A DNA stretch of 64,000 nt from Strigops habroptila (GCF_004027225.2 NC_044288.2:23260744-23324743), one strand, 5' to 3'. Positions 1 through 14,960 are shown, numbered from the stretch's first letter. Numbers and translations are program-made. The notes: generated by a model not told the origin, from the sequence alone.

Positions 1-3000
1 ATAGCAGCACAGGTATCGCTGCAAAGAGAACAGCCCCAACCAACCTCTCTGGGACCATGGATCACAAAGCCAGCAGCTGGATTCAGGGAGCTCGGCATGC
101 TACAACAGTCTTCACCTCCTTAACAAAAAAGCTTTTCTTAATGGAGAAAATGATCCTTCTGAAACAAACTGCCCTGATACACAGGAATTAAAACCATTCA
201 GCAATTCAAATGGTTGCAAATAGTTGTTGACTAGTTTTTGAGCAGTTGAAACAGGTATTCGAGAAACAAAACCTCCAGAGGAAACCATAAAGTCTCTCCA
301 ACCCAAAATGCATGAAGAGCAAGCCCGGTCCTGGACCAGGCAGCAGCACAGTAACCCATGTCTGAACACACATCATCTGCATAGTGAGCTGCAGACAACG
401 TCCCTTTCGAAGCAGACCCAGCAGCATCCTCCAATGTGCTCCCAAAACAATGTAAAACCCTTTGCATAAAGCACAGGGAGCCCTGCAAAGGTGAGAAAAA
501 AGGCTGAGGGGCTGCCCCTCCCCTACCCCACTCATCATGGGGTACTGCTGAGCCCATGGCTTGTCCCCATTGCCCCGTTTCACACGCAGTGGTGGAGGAG
601 CCTAGCCTGGCCACACCAGTTGGGTCACGGCAGAGACCAGGGCAGTTGTCCCAGCGGGGGGCTCTTGGGAAAAAAGCTGCAGGCACCCCACTAAAAATAC
701 TTACCAGCAATTTGTTCGTCTCTTCAAATGAGACCTGAGCCCAATTACTGGAAAGCCTGCCAGGTTCAAAGCACTCCGGAGCTTTTCTCTCCTTCCCTCC
801 GCAGCAGCAACTTCCTCCCAGGGCAGATGCTCCAGCTGCAAACCCGTTTGGCCACAGCACTGGGGCAGAGCAGAAACCCCAAGCCCACTCCACTGAAACC
901 AGTCAGGCGTTTTCCAAACCCTGGGAAAAGGCAGTCATTCAGCCCTAGGGTTTACAGTGCTGGTTTTAAAGCACGTGCCCATCATCTCCAAGGTGACATC
1001 TCCGGCTCTGCTGCTCGATCCCAGCCCAGCTGGGACCTCCATAAAAACAGAAGCAAAAGCACAATACATGGGAAACCCAAGTGATACTCAGGAAAACACC
1101 GCTGTCAGAAGGAGACAGAAGATCAGAGACCAATCTCCCCATAAAAGAAATAAACATCTGCAGTGGCAGCACCGCAGCAGTGATCCGATGTTTACCCTAG
1201 TAGCTCCTTTCATCCCAGTCCCCTGGCTTCGTCCAAGGAACACACGGATCCCTGCTCCCACTGCAGAAAAGCAACTCCCTCTAGGGTAAAACATGGCAAC
1301 TGCCGAGCAGCACACACGAGTTCAGGGCAGGATTTCCAAAACACCTTTTTCCATTGCATCTGCAATGAAAAGAGAGATGTGGCTAAACAACTGTCTCCTT
1401 GGATAGTAGCTCCCAAGCACTGATCTGATGTGAAAGGTGGCTTCTCCAAAAGCACAGAGCTGCATGGAGACCCTATTGAATTATCTTGTGCCACATTTCC
1501 TCTCTAGTTTCCTCTCTGGAAACCTTTTACTAAGCTCCAAATGGTCCCACTCCTGCTTATTCTGGCAGGATAACATCTAGTGACCCTACATGGGAATGGT
1601 GCCAAGGAGAAAGGGACCTCGTCAGGTGTCACTGCTCACTCATCCCATGATTTGGCAGCCTCTGCACAGTGCTGGGATATAAGAAAATGGTTGTGACCAA
1701 GGACAGGGAAGTTAATCCATGTAACAGTAACTGGATGCCAATCAGGGGATTTACTGAAATTGCAGGAGTCATTCCACTGGGAATGTTTGTGCTGCCAATA
1801 CCTCACTTCTGCTTGGTGTTCATTCCCTCTAGTCTGACTCCAGTTTTTTCATGCTTGCTTCTAGGACTGCCTGACAGTAGCAGATTGAGACCCAAAATAC
1901 CTCCCATGGCTTGCATCCTCCCCTCCTACATTTCAAGTTCTTCTTCTCCATCATTCAACTGAGCATCTTCTTTACTCCCACCATCTCCAGCAGCACCACT
2001 CTGAAGGGAGACGTTTGCAGGTTCAGGACAAGTATCAAATCCATGTTACAGAAACTACCAAAACATCGCTGGAAACTGGTAAATACACAGCAGCCTCAAT
2101 GGTTTCCTGCCTCCTGAATGCCAGCCTGCGAGTATCAGTTATTGAGGGGAAAAAGTCCTGTCTCTCTGGACTGATCTCTCTTTCAGAGCCTAATTACAAC
2201 ACCCGATGGGGATGCCCAGCCTGGGGGACAGCCTCTCTAGGCCCTTCATCCTCACTCAGTGAAATAAAGGCAGCAAGGCTGGTGGTGCTGAATGTGGCTG
2301 GCACATGGCGGCACTGTGAGGGGTCACTGTGGATCTGCCCCAACAGCCAGGCTGATCCGAAGTTTTTAGTGTCAAAACAGGAAAAGGAACTGTATATGAA
2401 GATCTCTGCAAACTTCAACCTATGGTCCAGAGACAGGGACTTCTCCTCAGGTCTAAATCCCCAGTAAAATACCAACCACCACTGGGCATCTCCTTTTCTC
2501 CTTCTAGTTCCCACTCGTCAGTGGGAATATGTAATGACATGTTCTCTGTCCTTGGACTTCACCCACCATATCCAAATAGTCTATCAGACAAGCTCTGACT
2601 TGGGATAATGTCGGAAAAACCAGGAAAAACACAGTTTAAAAAGCAATGTACAGAGCTGCATCAAACCCCAAAATTCACAGAAAAGGAACAGAGGGGATAT
2701 AAGATTTGTCTGGCCTGTTCATACAGGGGCTCAGAGATGCCCAGCATTGCTGTGTCACAAGAGAGGCTCAGGTTTGGAAATGATGTTGGAGGCTCCTGAA
2801 AAGGAGAGAGCTGGGAACCGGGACAAGAGCACAGCACAGCCCTGCAGGAGATCAGCTCCCAGGATCAAGCCACCAAGCTCTCTGAAACCACTGGGACTTG
2901 GTAAAGGCAAAGCCCAACGGCACTGAAGAAGAGCAGTCTGGGTGAGAAGTGGAGTAGGCCAGCAAACTACCAGGAAATAAATGGCAATTGTGAAGCCACA

Positions 3001-4309
3001 GCCATGGAGATGGGCACCACTTGTCCTTCAAACAGCTTTTCTCCATTTCAGTTGCAGACTTTGCCAACACATTGCTGACAAGTTTCCTTTTCCTCTCCCC
3101 AAGTAACCATGACCGAGCACCTGCAGTGTTAAGAGTTGTTCCTGCATAGTTTCTTCCCACGTACATGAGAAACATCTTTATTTACAAAAGCCTTGCAAGT
3201 TATTTCTGGAACAGGGCTTTCCAGAGATGATTTCCATCAGTAATTTGATCAGTTATTTGAAAGATAAGATGCAAAATTTCCTTCGTCTCTGCAAGGGAGG
3301 CATTTTTTTGTGATCTTGCCTTATGCTTTGCTTACCTTGCAAAAACTGTTTAATGAATTATAAGGCAGGATGGAGTTCCCTGGACGTCCTCTGAACCCCA
3401 CATACATCACCACAGGAGCCCTGCTGATGTAGGACATCAGGAAATGTAGGATATTTCCATTTGAAAATGTGCTACTTACTTTAATTAAATCTCTTCAAAT
3501 CAACTTACCTGGGAAGACCCACTTTTATTTAGCAAAACTCAATTTAAGTCTTATTAAAAGCAACCTTTTCTGTTTCCTATCTTTTCTCCAGGGTGGCCCT
3601 ACCTCAAAGCCACAGTCTGAGATGCTGCACAGTAACATGCTGCAGAGCTTCCAGGAGCAATCAGCAAAGCATGATTTCACACCAAAGACATCCCCAAGTA
3701 AGACCAAGATGTTAAATGGCTTAAAAGTCCACATTTAGTGAAAAAAATGTGTGGCCAGCTCCAACAACTTCAAGGGTGTCGAGATGCTCCTCATGAAGCC
3801 CGGCACTCTCACAAGCCCACAGAGAAGCTGCGAGACCTGCCAGCTCCATCCAGGAGATGAGAAGAATGGTTTTGGAGCAGTGATTTAGGGCTGCCAATCA
3901 CACAGGCTTGGTACCTGCTAACAGAAGGGTTGAGCATTTATATGGCACTACCCATTTCCCTTTACAAAAACCCTGCTGCCGCAGTGTCCCCTTTCCAGAG
4001 AAGCCAGAGAGCGCTTCATCTCTGCCTGCTCCTGCTTGCGGACACAAGCGGCTGATCAATCCTGCTTAAACAAATTGCCCCGATGCAAACCCAGTCTGCT
4101 GTGTTGTGCTAATGGGCTCTGTGAGCATTTTCACTGACTTATCAACTCTGCTCCAGGCTGCTCCATGGAGCGCCCACAAAACCCATCAGCCATTAAGAGG
4201 GAGCAATAACAAAACATCCCGGCTGGGTTGGTCTACAAAGGCTTGTCCTCCACCACAGCCAGCCATCACCCCATACCTGCCAACAGCCACGAAACTTTTC
4301 CTTCCCTGA

Positions 4310-4460
4310 AAGTTCTTTGGAATACATTCTCAAGCCCTATTATCTCTCCTGTTTATACCACACTCCCTCTATTATAGAGAAATCTCCAAGTAATTTATAA
4401 GCCCACAAGCTCCTGCACTAACAGGGCAATAAATCAGGTTTATATACCCCGTCGCCTACT
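4310..4460. promoter_or_regulatory. Candidate conserved non-coding block in FGF18 intron 2
   Basis: This is a short AT-rich, CpG-poor block inside otherwise GC-moderate intron, with several TAAT, TTTATA and AATAAAT words and no repeat signature. Such blocks in the introns of developmental ligand genes are often enhancers. The call rests on composition alone and conservation has not been tested. Confidence 0.2.
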
Positions 4461-6119
4461 GTTCGACGCTGGGCCAGCCAGGTGAAGTGAGGCAGCAGGG
4501 AGCAGCCACTGCCCTCCCTAAACCCTCCACACCATTTCTTCAGAGGAGAAGGCAGTTTTGCTCCAGATGTTTATTTTTTAAGTATCCAAAGAGGATTCCA
4601 GCCTGTGTCATACCTCACTGTGTTTTCCCCATCTGACACCAATACAAGCCCACAAAAGAGGGCTTTTCTTCTTACAAAGAAGGCAGATGTTTCTGGCTAT
4701 TTTCCTCCAGGAGAGAGGTTGCCCATCTAATAATCCCTAAATGGGCAGTGGGTTGCTGGGCTTTCATGTTGTGCCTCTGAGCCTCCTCTTGCCGTGCCAG
4801 GTCGCTGGGTTTTTTTTTCCACAGAGTTGCAAAACCCCTGAATAACAAGGTTTGTGCATGGAAGTGCTGACACAAACCTTAACTACAGCATCCTGAACAT
4901 GATACCAGAATAAGGACACTCCCTGTGTGGCCCAGCGCATGGATAAATAAAGCATTTCAGCAGCCAGCGCCGACAGATCATAAACCTCTACGAGCATAAA
5001 TACCAACAACAACCCAAAAAGATTAGAGGGCTTACGGGCGAGGCAGGCTGGGATGATTTAGGGTTGGGGTGGAAGGGTCATTATTGCTGAATAGGTGGCG
5101 GCGAGCGGGCCAAAGAAATCAATAAACCATTCTGCTCCCAGGGAAGGAAGGGGCCACACTAATTGTGCAAACACACATTTTCCGTTTGAGGCTCACCCAG
5201 CACGGAAGGATACAGGGAACATGCCACCTTCTTGCTGAGAACCAAGGGCTTCACCCTGAGACACGTGCCCCAGGAGCTCCGTCACTCAGAGGAGAGCTTG
5301 CCTAAGCACCTCACTGGGTGCAACTTGCTGCTGGAGGCAGCTTCAAATGAATGCAGACCCAGGCAACATTTATCTCCAGCTCCATTAACTTCACTCTCTA
5401 TGAAGTTAATACGTCATTGGGATAAGGATCTCAGCTTTCAGCACCACCGTCAAGTCAGCACCCTATTCCAGCAGCATAAAAGCACCCAACAGGTCCTGCC
5501 AGCACCTTGAAGCACCAAAGACAAGCTTTGAGACCAACTTCACCCCTGATGAAACAACCACATTTGCATTGGAGGTGGACGTAGCCCTAAAATTAGCCAC
5601 AACGGATCACTGCATCCTACAGCAAAGACAGACACAAGGCCTTGCAGCCAGGTTTCCAGGCACACAACTGATGAGCCAGAGTTCAAAGGAAACAAGTAAT
5701 TCCTCATTTGCCTCTTCTGCTTTGGTCCTCCCCATTCCCAATTCTTCTACCTTTTTTCCCTGCTTGCTTTCTAGGGAACAGAGCAATGACAAAAGACACC
5801 AGTTTGGAGAGTGAAGCCCACTAATCAACAGAATAAATATATACTATACAGATAAAGAACTATCTGTACCTCATGGGCCAATGTACTTAGAAGCCCATCT
5901 CTGGGACACACCGCAGGAGGTTGTTCAGGGAACCAGCAGACAGTGGCAATGCCCATTATTCCCATGAGGAAACCCAAGCATGTACAAATGCAAACGGTGA
6001 TCACCTCCATTCCCAGCTGATGCTGATGGTACAAGCACAGGAAGCTGCTCTGGTCCCTCTGTATGAGCCAGTCTCCTCCTCTGCTGCCTTTCCAAAGATA
6101 TTTAGAGAAAACGCTCTGT

Positions 6120-6700
6120 ATATCAGTTAATAAAATAGCTCAAAACCTGCCCAGGTCATGTCAAGCTTACTGCCTGCAGTTAATGGACTTCAACTTTACT
6201 TGCCATCTTCAGAGTTTTTTAAATCAGTAATTTCATCTTCCCTCCAGAATTAAATTCCTCAATGGTTTCACTGCAAAAAACATTCCTAGGAACAGACAAT
6301 TCTGCTGCTCGTGTACTGAAGACCGCACACGAAAAAAGAATCAGATTAATATTGAACCTTATCAAAAGTATGGCATAAACCATGTGTTGAGCTTAATCCA
6401 AACCAAACTGTCAATCTGCCTTCAGGATCCAATATAACAAACATGTGAGCCCAGGGCCAGAAACGACAAGCACGGTTTGTTTTCTAATAGAACATTTGTA
6501 CTGATCTCTCCTAGTTGTGCTCCTGCATGGAAATCTTTACGCTGCAAATGCAGAACGAATAGGATTCCTTATCTTTCTGCTTTGTTGAGTTAGGGAAAAG
6601 TTGGATTTAATTAATTTAGATTGCAGAGTTTCCATTTGCAAGGAAAAATTTTCAAGTTTTGGAAGGTGAATCCTTTTTGAAACATTTTAAATAGGGGAGG
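6120..6700. promoter_or_regulatory. Candidate conserved non-coding block in FGF18 intron 2
   Basis: About 580 bases of AT-rich, repeat-free sequence with clustered homeodomain-type words (TTAATTAATTTAG around 6608-6620, AGATTAATATTG near 6343) and no credible coding frame. It is flanked by more GC-rich intron carrying many chance open frames. Regulatory function is inferred from composition and from position within FGF18. Confidence 0.2.
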
Positions 6701-9700
6701 AAAAAGAAAAAGTGGTGTTACAATCACAAAGGCACCTTCCGAGGTGTGGGTTGCTGCATCCCTACGCAGCTTGTGAGTACCAGGGGAAGCCCGACACCCT
6801 TTGCTGCATCCACCACCATGCACCATCAGTGGGAAAAAGTGCTGCTGGGGGAAATTCAGGCCAGCCATGGACAAACACGGACAGGAGACCTCATGACACA
6901 CGGCTGGAGATTCCCCAACAGCCCGTTCTTTGAACCACTGGCATTCATGCCTAGAGCACCAGGATGCTGTAAAGCACTGCATCTCTCCACGCCCTGCTCT
7001 CTGAGCATCCTTTGGCAAGGGACCTGCCAGAGCAGGTCAGAGCCCCCAGCACACAAACAGTGCCCATGAAACAGTAGGAACAGTTCCCTGTTCAGTGTGG
7101 GAATGGCTGTAGCTCCCCACCACCTAGCTAACAGAGCAGCTTTGAAAGCTCAGCCTTGCTGGCGCTGTGTCAGAGTTAGCACAGATTTTCTTCTGAAGCG
7201 AAACCCCACAACTTAACCTGGTGTTCTTCAGCTTCTTGGCACGCACAGTGATGGTGCACGCTGGGGAAATCAGGCTCCCAGAAAGAAATGAAAACTGTGC
7301 AAATAAATTCCATTTTCTTGTTTGCTAAATTCAAACAGCAATTAAATTCATATTACCTACTCCTTCAACGTAAACAGCACAAGAGCAAGCCCTCTGCCTC
7401 TCTGGCATGCTGTTCCCATTTATTTGCTCCCTCTCCAAACTGGCAAACGCAGCACAGCCGACCCAGGAGCTGGAGGCACCACCACGATGCTCACACCAGC
7501 AGGGTTGAGGTGAGGATGATGCTCTCTGGGTGCCTCAGAGCAACCCAGTCCCATCATCCCCCATTCTAGCAGTGCTTTGGTGGGAGGTTTAGGGGGCCAA
7601 CCTCAGCAAAGCACTTAGGTTCACCACATTCACATCTGCAGGCATCTGCACACCTCCAATCGCTCAGCCCTGCAATCTAGCTATCAGTTTTGCCACAGAT
7701 GAGTCAGTTTGGCTTACACGCACAAGAGTTCTCCCGTAAGGGCTGAGATAATGCTATTTTGAACTCAAAATAAATACACAACATAACCAGGGTGGACCCT
7801 CAGTGCCTGCCCTGCAGACAGTGCTGGGGCTGGCCACACTGCCCTCACTCCTCCCTTCCACCCCGCGACGTACTAGCTCTGCTGACCATTGAAAACCCCA
7901 AGACAACAATGTGCTCACTCCCTTTTGCACTGCAAAGTTTTTTGTCCCTGATTGCCCCATGCTTAGGCTGGCTTGTTGCACAGCAGAGCACCCAATACGG
8001 AGTTTCACATCTAAATTCATGGGAAGTTTGTAGAACTGCCTGTTACCCAGGATAAAAATGCCATGGGTATGTGGCATCAAACACTATTCCTGTGAAAGGC
8101 CCCAGCCACCAGACCTGCTGGTTTCTCTATTGATTGCTGGGGGGCTGTTTGCTATTCTGATCTCAGCTGGTCGGAAGTCTCCCCTGTCACCACAAGGTCG
8201 TGACCACGGGGTCAGAAACCTGCACTACATATATCATAATTTATTCTACAGATAATCAATACTGCGCTGCACCCTGCAATCTTACAGTACAGCCCCACAC
8301 CAAGGGACTGAGGCTACCCAGACAGGCTTGTAACCTTAGGGCTTGGCAGCTTAAGGGGGTCATAATCAGCTTTTATAGTTGGAAATCAGGCTGGAAGTAG
8401 AGTATGTACCCCACTTCTGTTAGCATGTACATTCGGATAACTGAATCAAATTCTGCCAATGGTTTGAATCCAACTTGTGAAAAGAAATACTACAATCAGT
8501 TCAGATGTGACAGGAGAAGCCCAAGGAGCAGCACATTAGTGATCACCCAGAGTTGGTGACCCCAGTCCCACTTGCAGTGAGGGAATCCATGCCATCGCAG
8601 AGCTGCTGTGCCAGCTTTCCAGACCATCGCTCTCTTCAAACGCATTAACAAAGAAGCTGTAAAATGCCCTTCTATCAATGTTGCCCTTCATCCCATTTTC
8701 TAAGTTATACTCCCGGGGCTTCATATCCCGCCAGCCATGCCCTTGGGCCCCCAGCACACATGCTGCAAGCCCAGTTATGTACCAGGCTTGCCACTGCTCT
8801 GCGTTTTCTGTTAATTCTGGAATGTTGCAGAAGAGTAGCTCAGGGTATTCCAACAGATACAACAGCTTTTTAACAAGCTGTCCTTAAAACTGATGCCAAA
8901 GATAGTATTTTAGCAGTAAAGAAAGGGATTTGAAATATGCAGCAGAAGAAGAAGGAATTGGGAGGAATAAGGAATGCTGGAAATACCTTGTAGGAAGAGC
9001 AATCCGTTACTAATTGCTGCATATCCATGCGATATGCAGTTCCCTGGGACCTTCAGCAAGGTTTAGGATTCATCAGTCTCAATGTGATTTGGATTATGGA
9101 ATATTAACAGAGGAATCACAGGGCACACCCAGCCCCTCGCCACTCTGCTTCCCATTGGTGCTGTCCCACCCCTGCGTGCAGGATCCTGCCTTGCAGCCTC
9201 GTCACGATTGCGGCCCGCCACCCTATGTCTGCCCCACTGAACCCGGGAGAGCACTTCCATCCCAAGGGCTGGGCTCTGCCTCATTTCCCACCACCACAGG
9301 TGAGCAGGACCTGTTCCTCACCACCCAGTTTTTATCCTGTTTCATCTGCCCCCAAGGCAGAAGCCGTGACCTCCCAATGCCTCCACCTCAGATCTTCCCC
9401 CTTTCCTCCCAGCTTGCCTCCAAAGCAAAGTTCACCTCAGCCAGCATGGCCAGCAGCACACACTCGGACACAGCCATGAAGCAGGAGCACCACACTGAGA
9501 CAGGAGCTACACATGGGAGGGTGCTGTTAGATGCCGTTACTGCACCCTAAGGTCAGTATGTTAAAGGCATTTCGGATTTCCCAGTAGCACAACCCCTTTT
9601 CCACTGGCTGCAACAGAATAAAGCAGATAACCTCATGAAAAAGGAACTGCATGCTGCAAGCAGGGTGTAAGCGGAGTTTGGCAAAGGGCATGGTGCTGTG

Positions 9701-12700
9701 CCTGGGGAGGATGTGCTGCTGCTATGTGGAAAACATTGACCTGTGGTTTAGCTTGAAATCCAGCTGTTTGTGTGGGCAAAGAGGCAGGGAAGTGTGGAAG
9801 CACTGCCCGAGGAGCCCAGCCCCATGTCACAGCGAGCAGGAGAGCCCAGCGCCTGGGCACGAGCCCCGCTGCCTGCCCTGGCCAAGCTGGGAAGATTGGC
9901 ACATCAGCTCCCACCCACCGCAGCCCCCGGCGTGGCGAGGAGCAAGCACAAAGGGAAACATGCAGACCATGACAGGCTAAGCCTCCTCCTTCCTCTCTCT
10001 GTTCCCCTTTCTTTCTCTTCATGCTATGGCGAGGCTGCTGAATGCCAATAGGAAAATACTTTGGCAGAGCCAGACAGTCTTTTCTATTTTGGGGTTTCTT
10101 TTTTTTCTTACTTTCCCTCCAGCTGCTTCACTGGATGCCTAATCCTCCATGGACATCTGGAGAGGTACCAGCACCCAGAAGCGACATACCAGGTAGGCAG
10201 CGTAATGCACAACTCTGCATAATTTCTGCTTGTACCTGCTGTTATGGCACAGCGGGGGAACAAAACACAAAAACCCAGGGAAGGAAAGACAAAAAATAGG
10301 TTCAGACGTTATTCGGCCATGGATTCCCACGTGGAAGCCCTCCTGGTCTCAGCAGCAGCAGAGTATGGGAAGGTCGTGCTTTACAGCAGAGCATCTATCT
10401 TGAAAGCATTTGGGGCTCCTACCCACCTGCTCCACAGGCAGGAGGGTATTTAGGTGTCTCCCTGTGCCCAGGGCTTCCACCCCCAGCACCCATGTTGTGA
10501 CCAACCCCAGCCTTTGAGGACAGGAGCAGTTTGCAGAGGCCCTGCAAATGCTCTGGCAGCAGGTATCCATCCTCACGCGGCTCTGCCCAGGCACCACCAG
10601 CAGCCACTCCTTTATTTTTTCCTCCGTTTAAATCACATTGAACCCATTTTTCACCTGCTCTTATCACAACTGGTACCTAAACTGTCCATATCCGGGAAAA
10701 AACAAAGTGAAATCTCAGCGAGGAGGGAGGGAGGAAAGGAGAAAGCGTGACAGGGGTTTTCCCAGCTCTTAAGGAAAGGAAGAGACCCATAAAAATACTC
10801 CCAAGGATCCAGGAAGTAGCTTTACAGATCCAAAAAAATTATTATCAGCCCCAAGGGAGTCTTTCTCTCGAGCTCAGGCTCCCACAGCAGAGGGAGGTAT
10901 CCACTCGCTCAGCCGCCCAGCTCTGTGCTATCAGCTTACAGCAAAATTGGATAGTCTGAGGGGCCACCCGAGTTCCCCTGACACTGTTCCTCCTCCCTGA
11001 GCCCCCCACTACCCCCTCACCAAAGGGCCCACCACCGGCTGCATCACTACATCTAAATGCACCCGCAGGGCTCTGGAAGCATCAACCCTTCACCCGTTCT
11101 GCTGTTCTCTTTCCTGCCTCAGTATGCTACAGGCAAACTGCTCCACAAGCAAAAAACAAACAGGGTTTGAGTGGGCATCCCTCCTGTGAAACCCAGCACT
11201 GCTCCAAACCCAGCATCACCTATCTCCATCCAGGCTTGGACATGCCATGGGCAATAAGGAAAGCAAAACAGTAATTAAATGTAAAACCATGATGCATCCA
11301 GCTATCTAAAACAGGGAAAAATCTGAACCCTGCACCTACTATGCCCTTCTGCATGCTCTCCTCAACAACACCCAAGTCCTCCTCTGCTTCTCTGAAGCAT
11401 TTTGCACATCTCTAGAGATTTGAAAAGGCAAACTGCAATACATGTGGATCAAAGCCTCCAAGCAGCAGCTCTGCTTTGCTGCCCATTGCCACAACACACC
11501 CTGAAAATGCCAAGCCCCCAAATGCCAGAGGAGTCCATGTTTGTTTCTGCCTCGCTGGGATGGGAATCTGGAAACCAGCTTTGTCCTTCCAAATCTTCCC
11601 GCTAAACATGTGTTGGAGGGCTTTCCTGGCAGCGGGCCTGTCGCAGCATGTTGAAGGGCTGGGGACCGTGGGAAGCAAAGGCAGCATGTGCCCAGGACAG
11701 GCAGGGACAGCTGCTGCGGGGGGCACAGGCTGTGCACCCCCATCTCTGGCAGCCAGATCCACACCTGCACTCACCCTGTGCTAACCTCGGTCTCGCTTCT
11801 CCCATGGGAGAACCAGAGCATGCATCAGCACGAGCACCAGGCCGATGCCAGTTCCCGATCCAGGCAACTGCTCCAACATGTCTCCTCTTCTTCCACGAGC
11901 CTGAGCTCTCCAAAGACCAGGAGGCAGAAGCAGGGAGCGAGGGCAGCTTCAGGACACAACACTTCATACGCTGGTGCAATGAGTCAACAGGGGGGAATAA
12001 AACTCCCTCGTGGCAGGCAGCATGGTTGTTCTGGAGAGCAAGAGGGTTTGAAACAGGAAGAAGTGATTTTAAACTCAACCAAGCCTCTGTGGAGCCACAC
12101 GAGCAGGCACTGCCTCTATCACCATGAATCCGGCAGCAGCACAGGCCCAGAGCCATGGACCAGCTCATCAACTCCAGCCCGTGATGGGGTCATGCACTTC
12201 ATCAACATCGCTGAGCACCTCCTCCTCTAATTAAATCAGGCTTTGCTTATGCAGTTTCTCTTATCTTCTCACTGCCTAATAATTAAGAGTTAGTTGGCTG
12301 CGATGGGAAAAATCAGCAGAAAACTCCCCAGCCTTTCCCAGGCCACCTTTGCCACATTTTGTCCTTCACAGCATCGCTTCTACGCCCTGTATGTTCACAG
12401 CCCCACACTAGCGCAGGGTGGGTAAGCTCAGGCAGGTATGGCAGCACAGCATGAATCACAGTGAGACAAGGCTGGAAAGTGGAACTCACGTGGGACGTTG
12501 TCATGGAGGAGGGGGTTCAGACACCTTCATGGAGCCAGAGGGTGGTCCCAGTCCAGGCTGAGTGGAGATGCCAAGCACAGGATCTCCCAGCCTGGGAGCT
12601 GCGGGTCGTAGGGACCTCGCTGAGCCTCAGCATGCAGGGCTTTGCTACAAGGAGCAGTACATCGCATCGAAGTGCCCCTGCCCCTTCCCACAGCATGGGC

Positions 12701-14639
12701 TTCAGGAGTGATGCAGCGGTGCTTAAGCCTCAGAACCTCCATTCCTGGCAGCACACACAGCCTTGGCCACCTTCTCAGGTCAGATGTGACACCCAAGGAG
12801 GGCGAAGGCAGGAGGATGCCCATCTGCAGGGAGGGTAAACATGAGAACAACCCTGCTGGGGCTGTGCGATCCAGCACCCTGCCTTGGGTGCCGGCCAGGG
12901 CAGGGCAAGCAGGGACCGCTGGGCTCCAGCACCGCTTCACACCCGCAGAACGGGCAGCCAGGAGCCAGCCGTGATGAGGACCATGCTCTGGCTTCTCCAC
13001 AGCGGTGTCCCCATCCAGTGGCCCCAGGGAGGCTGTGGAGGAACAGACGGAGCGGGAGGGAGCGCTCAGCAGGTTCACGCCTCCGACATGTGCTGTGCGC
13101 TGCTTCGCCAGACCGCAGGATCTGGCTCACTGAGCGTGTGGAAGCAACACTTCTCTGTGTCTCACTTTACAAAGCCCCAAACAATAACTGTCTGTCGCTG
13201 CACAGGAGCTTAGGAGAAACGTAAGTTGCTATTGGCATGGCGTGCAGCAGCCTGCCTCTTACGCAACACCAGCAGATGTGAAAATAGCCCGGTGCTGCCT
13301 TGTGCGCTCTTCTGACCTCCTGTTTGCTTCTAGATCAGATTCCAAAGCTGGATCTTAACCTACAAGAGCCATAAAAGTGAAGGATTTGGCCCTATCAGAG
13401 ACCTCTTCATAATCTAAGACAGATGCACTTCATGTAGAAGAACATGCTGAGGTTTATCAGGGCAGGGAAGAGGCTGAGGCAGCATCAGCCTCCACTCTCC
13501 GGTGTGGCTGGGGCAACCCATGCCAGCATCACCCCATGCCCCAGCTGATAATGTGCTGGAGGTAGCCCAGGGCAGAAGAGCTGGAAGCTCCTGCAAACCA
13601 CAGCAGCACCCAAACCCCTGCACCTACCGCTCAGCCTACACCAAAGCTGCCTCCAGCCCCAGCAAAGAGGGACCTCTGAGCTCCTGAGGTCCCATGTCCC
13701 TGACCCCAATGTCCTAAGGGCCATGGGGGCTGCCAGAGATGGCACAGCACAGGAGATTCACGCCATCCACAAAAGGTGCTCCTGCGGTTTCTCGCCCATG
13801 TGAAGACTGACTCCAAAGCCAAACCTGAAACCACTCCGGGACACAAGGAGGGAAAAACCAAGAGCACAGATTCCTCCCAGAAGTGTGAAAAGGCAGCGGG
13901 ACAATTAAACTGAAGGATGCTCAAGATCAGTGATAGAGGAGAGATTACTAACCAGCAAAAAGCATCGCTAAGAACAACCTGTACAAACAATCCCTCTAGT
14001 GTTCCCAAAGATATCCAGTGTCCCTGCTGCCTTCGGGACTGCAGCATCCCAAGCAGCAGCAGCAGTTCCCAAGATACAAGAGAAGAGAACAATTTGGGGA
14101 CACCGGGGAAGGGACCAGAGAAGGAGCTGTCCTCCTCACAGCCCTGCAGGGCTGCTTTCATGGCCATGCCAGCACGCAGCTGCCAGGACCCATCACCTGT
14201 GCTCCAGCTCCCCTCTGACCTGCCACACGTTATTCCCTGGTGTCCCTCAGTGGAAATCTCATCCCATGGCAAATCCCTGGAGGAGCCCAACTCCTCCAGG
14301 AGTCCACAGCCTTGCCTACAGGTGATGCTGCACCCAACCAAGTCACCTATGGATAGGGGCTCGGGGTCTACAAGAAAGCTTCTAGCCAGCAGCTAAGCCA
14401 CCTAACTGCAGGCAGCTCCACGTCAACGCAGCACAGCCTTCAACCACGAGTAACTCATAGAAGTTATCCAAAATGCCCAAGCTACGGTATTTTGCCCCAG
14501 AATACCTCCAGCCCCAGCGCATGCTGGAGGGGTTTTTACCTTTGCATGCAGAGCCACAGGGTCAGCGGCAGAGGAGTGTAATTCTAAGGCTACACGTGGG
14601 ACGACCGCTGATCACGGCTTGCACGGAAGGACGAAAGGC

Positions 14640-14960
14640 AGCCTTAGAATATAATCCATTACAGGCACTCTTAAATCTCCCCAATACAACACAGAGCCCT
14701 TTAAGCAAAACTAAACAACTTCCTTTAGCCTAAATAAATATTAAACGTAAGTGATGCATTAATTTACTCCAGTTCACCAAAGGCTAACTCCTACCCAAAC
14801 TGATCATTATAAAAGAAATCCTATAATCCCTCGCTCCCATTCAGGCTCAAAACATGTAATCCTGTGAATAAATCCAGAAAGAAAGTGTAACAAAATGGGC
14901 AATAAAAACTTACAGCATTCACATCTTTTCATCTACCATTAATACTGTAAACACTCACTC
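14640..14960. promoter_or_regulatory. Candidate conserved non-coding block about 2 kb into FGF18 intron 2
   Basis: This AT-rich block stands out from the GC-richer DNA on both sides. It has no repeat signature and no frame, and it contains homeodomain-like TTAATTTA and TGATCATTATAA words. Its closeness to the FGF18 promoter makes an intronic enhancer plausible. That is an inference from composition and place only. Confidence 0.25.

Noticed and set aside
3721..3740. NVDF-like codons on the minus strand, considered as FGF18 exon 3
   Set aside because: The reading is flanked immediately by stop codons on both sides and lacks the rest of the conserved exon, so the match is by chance.
9014..9550. 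178-codon plus-strand frame in FGF18 intron 2
   Set aside because: Pro/Ser-rich chance frame without family likeness, overlapped by other frames of similar quality.
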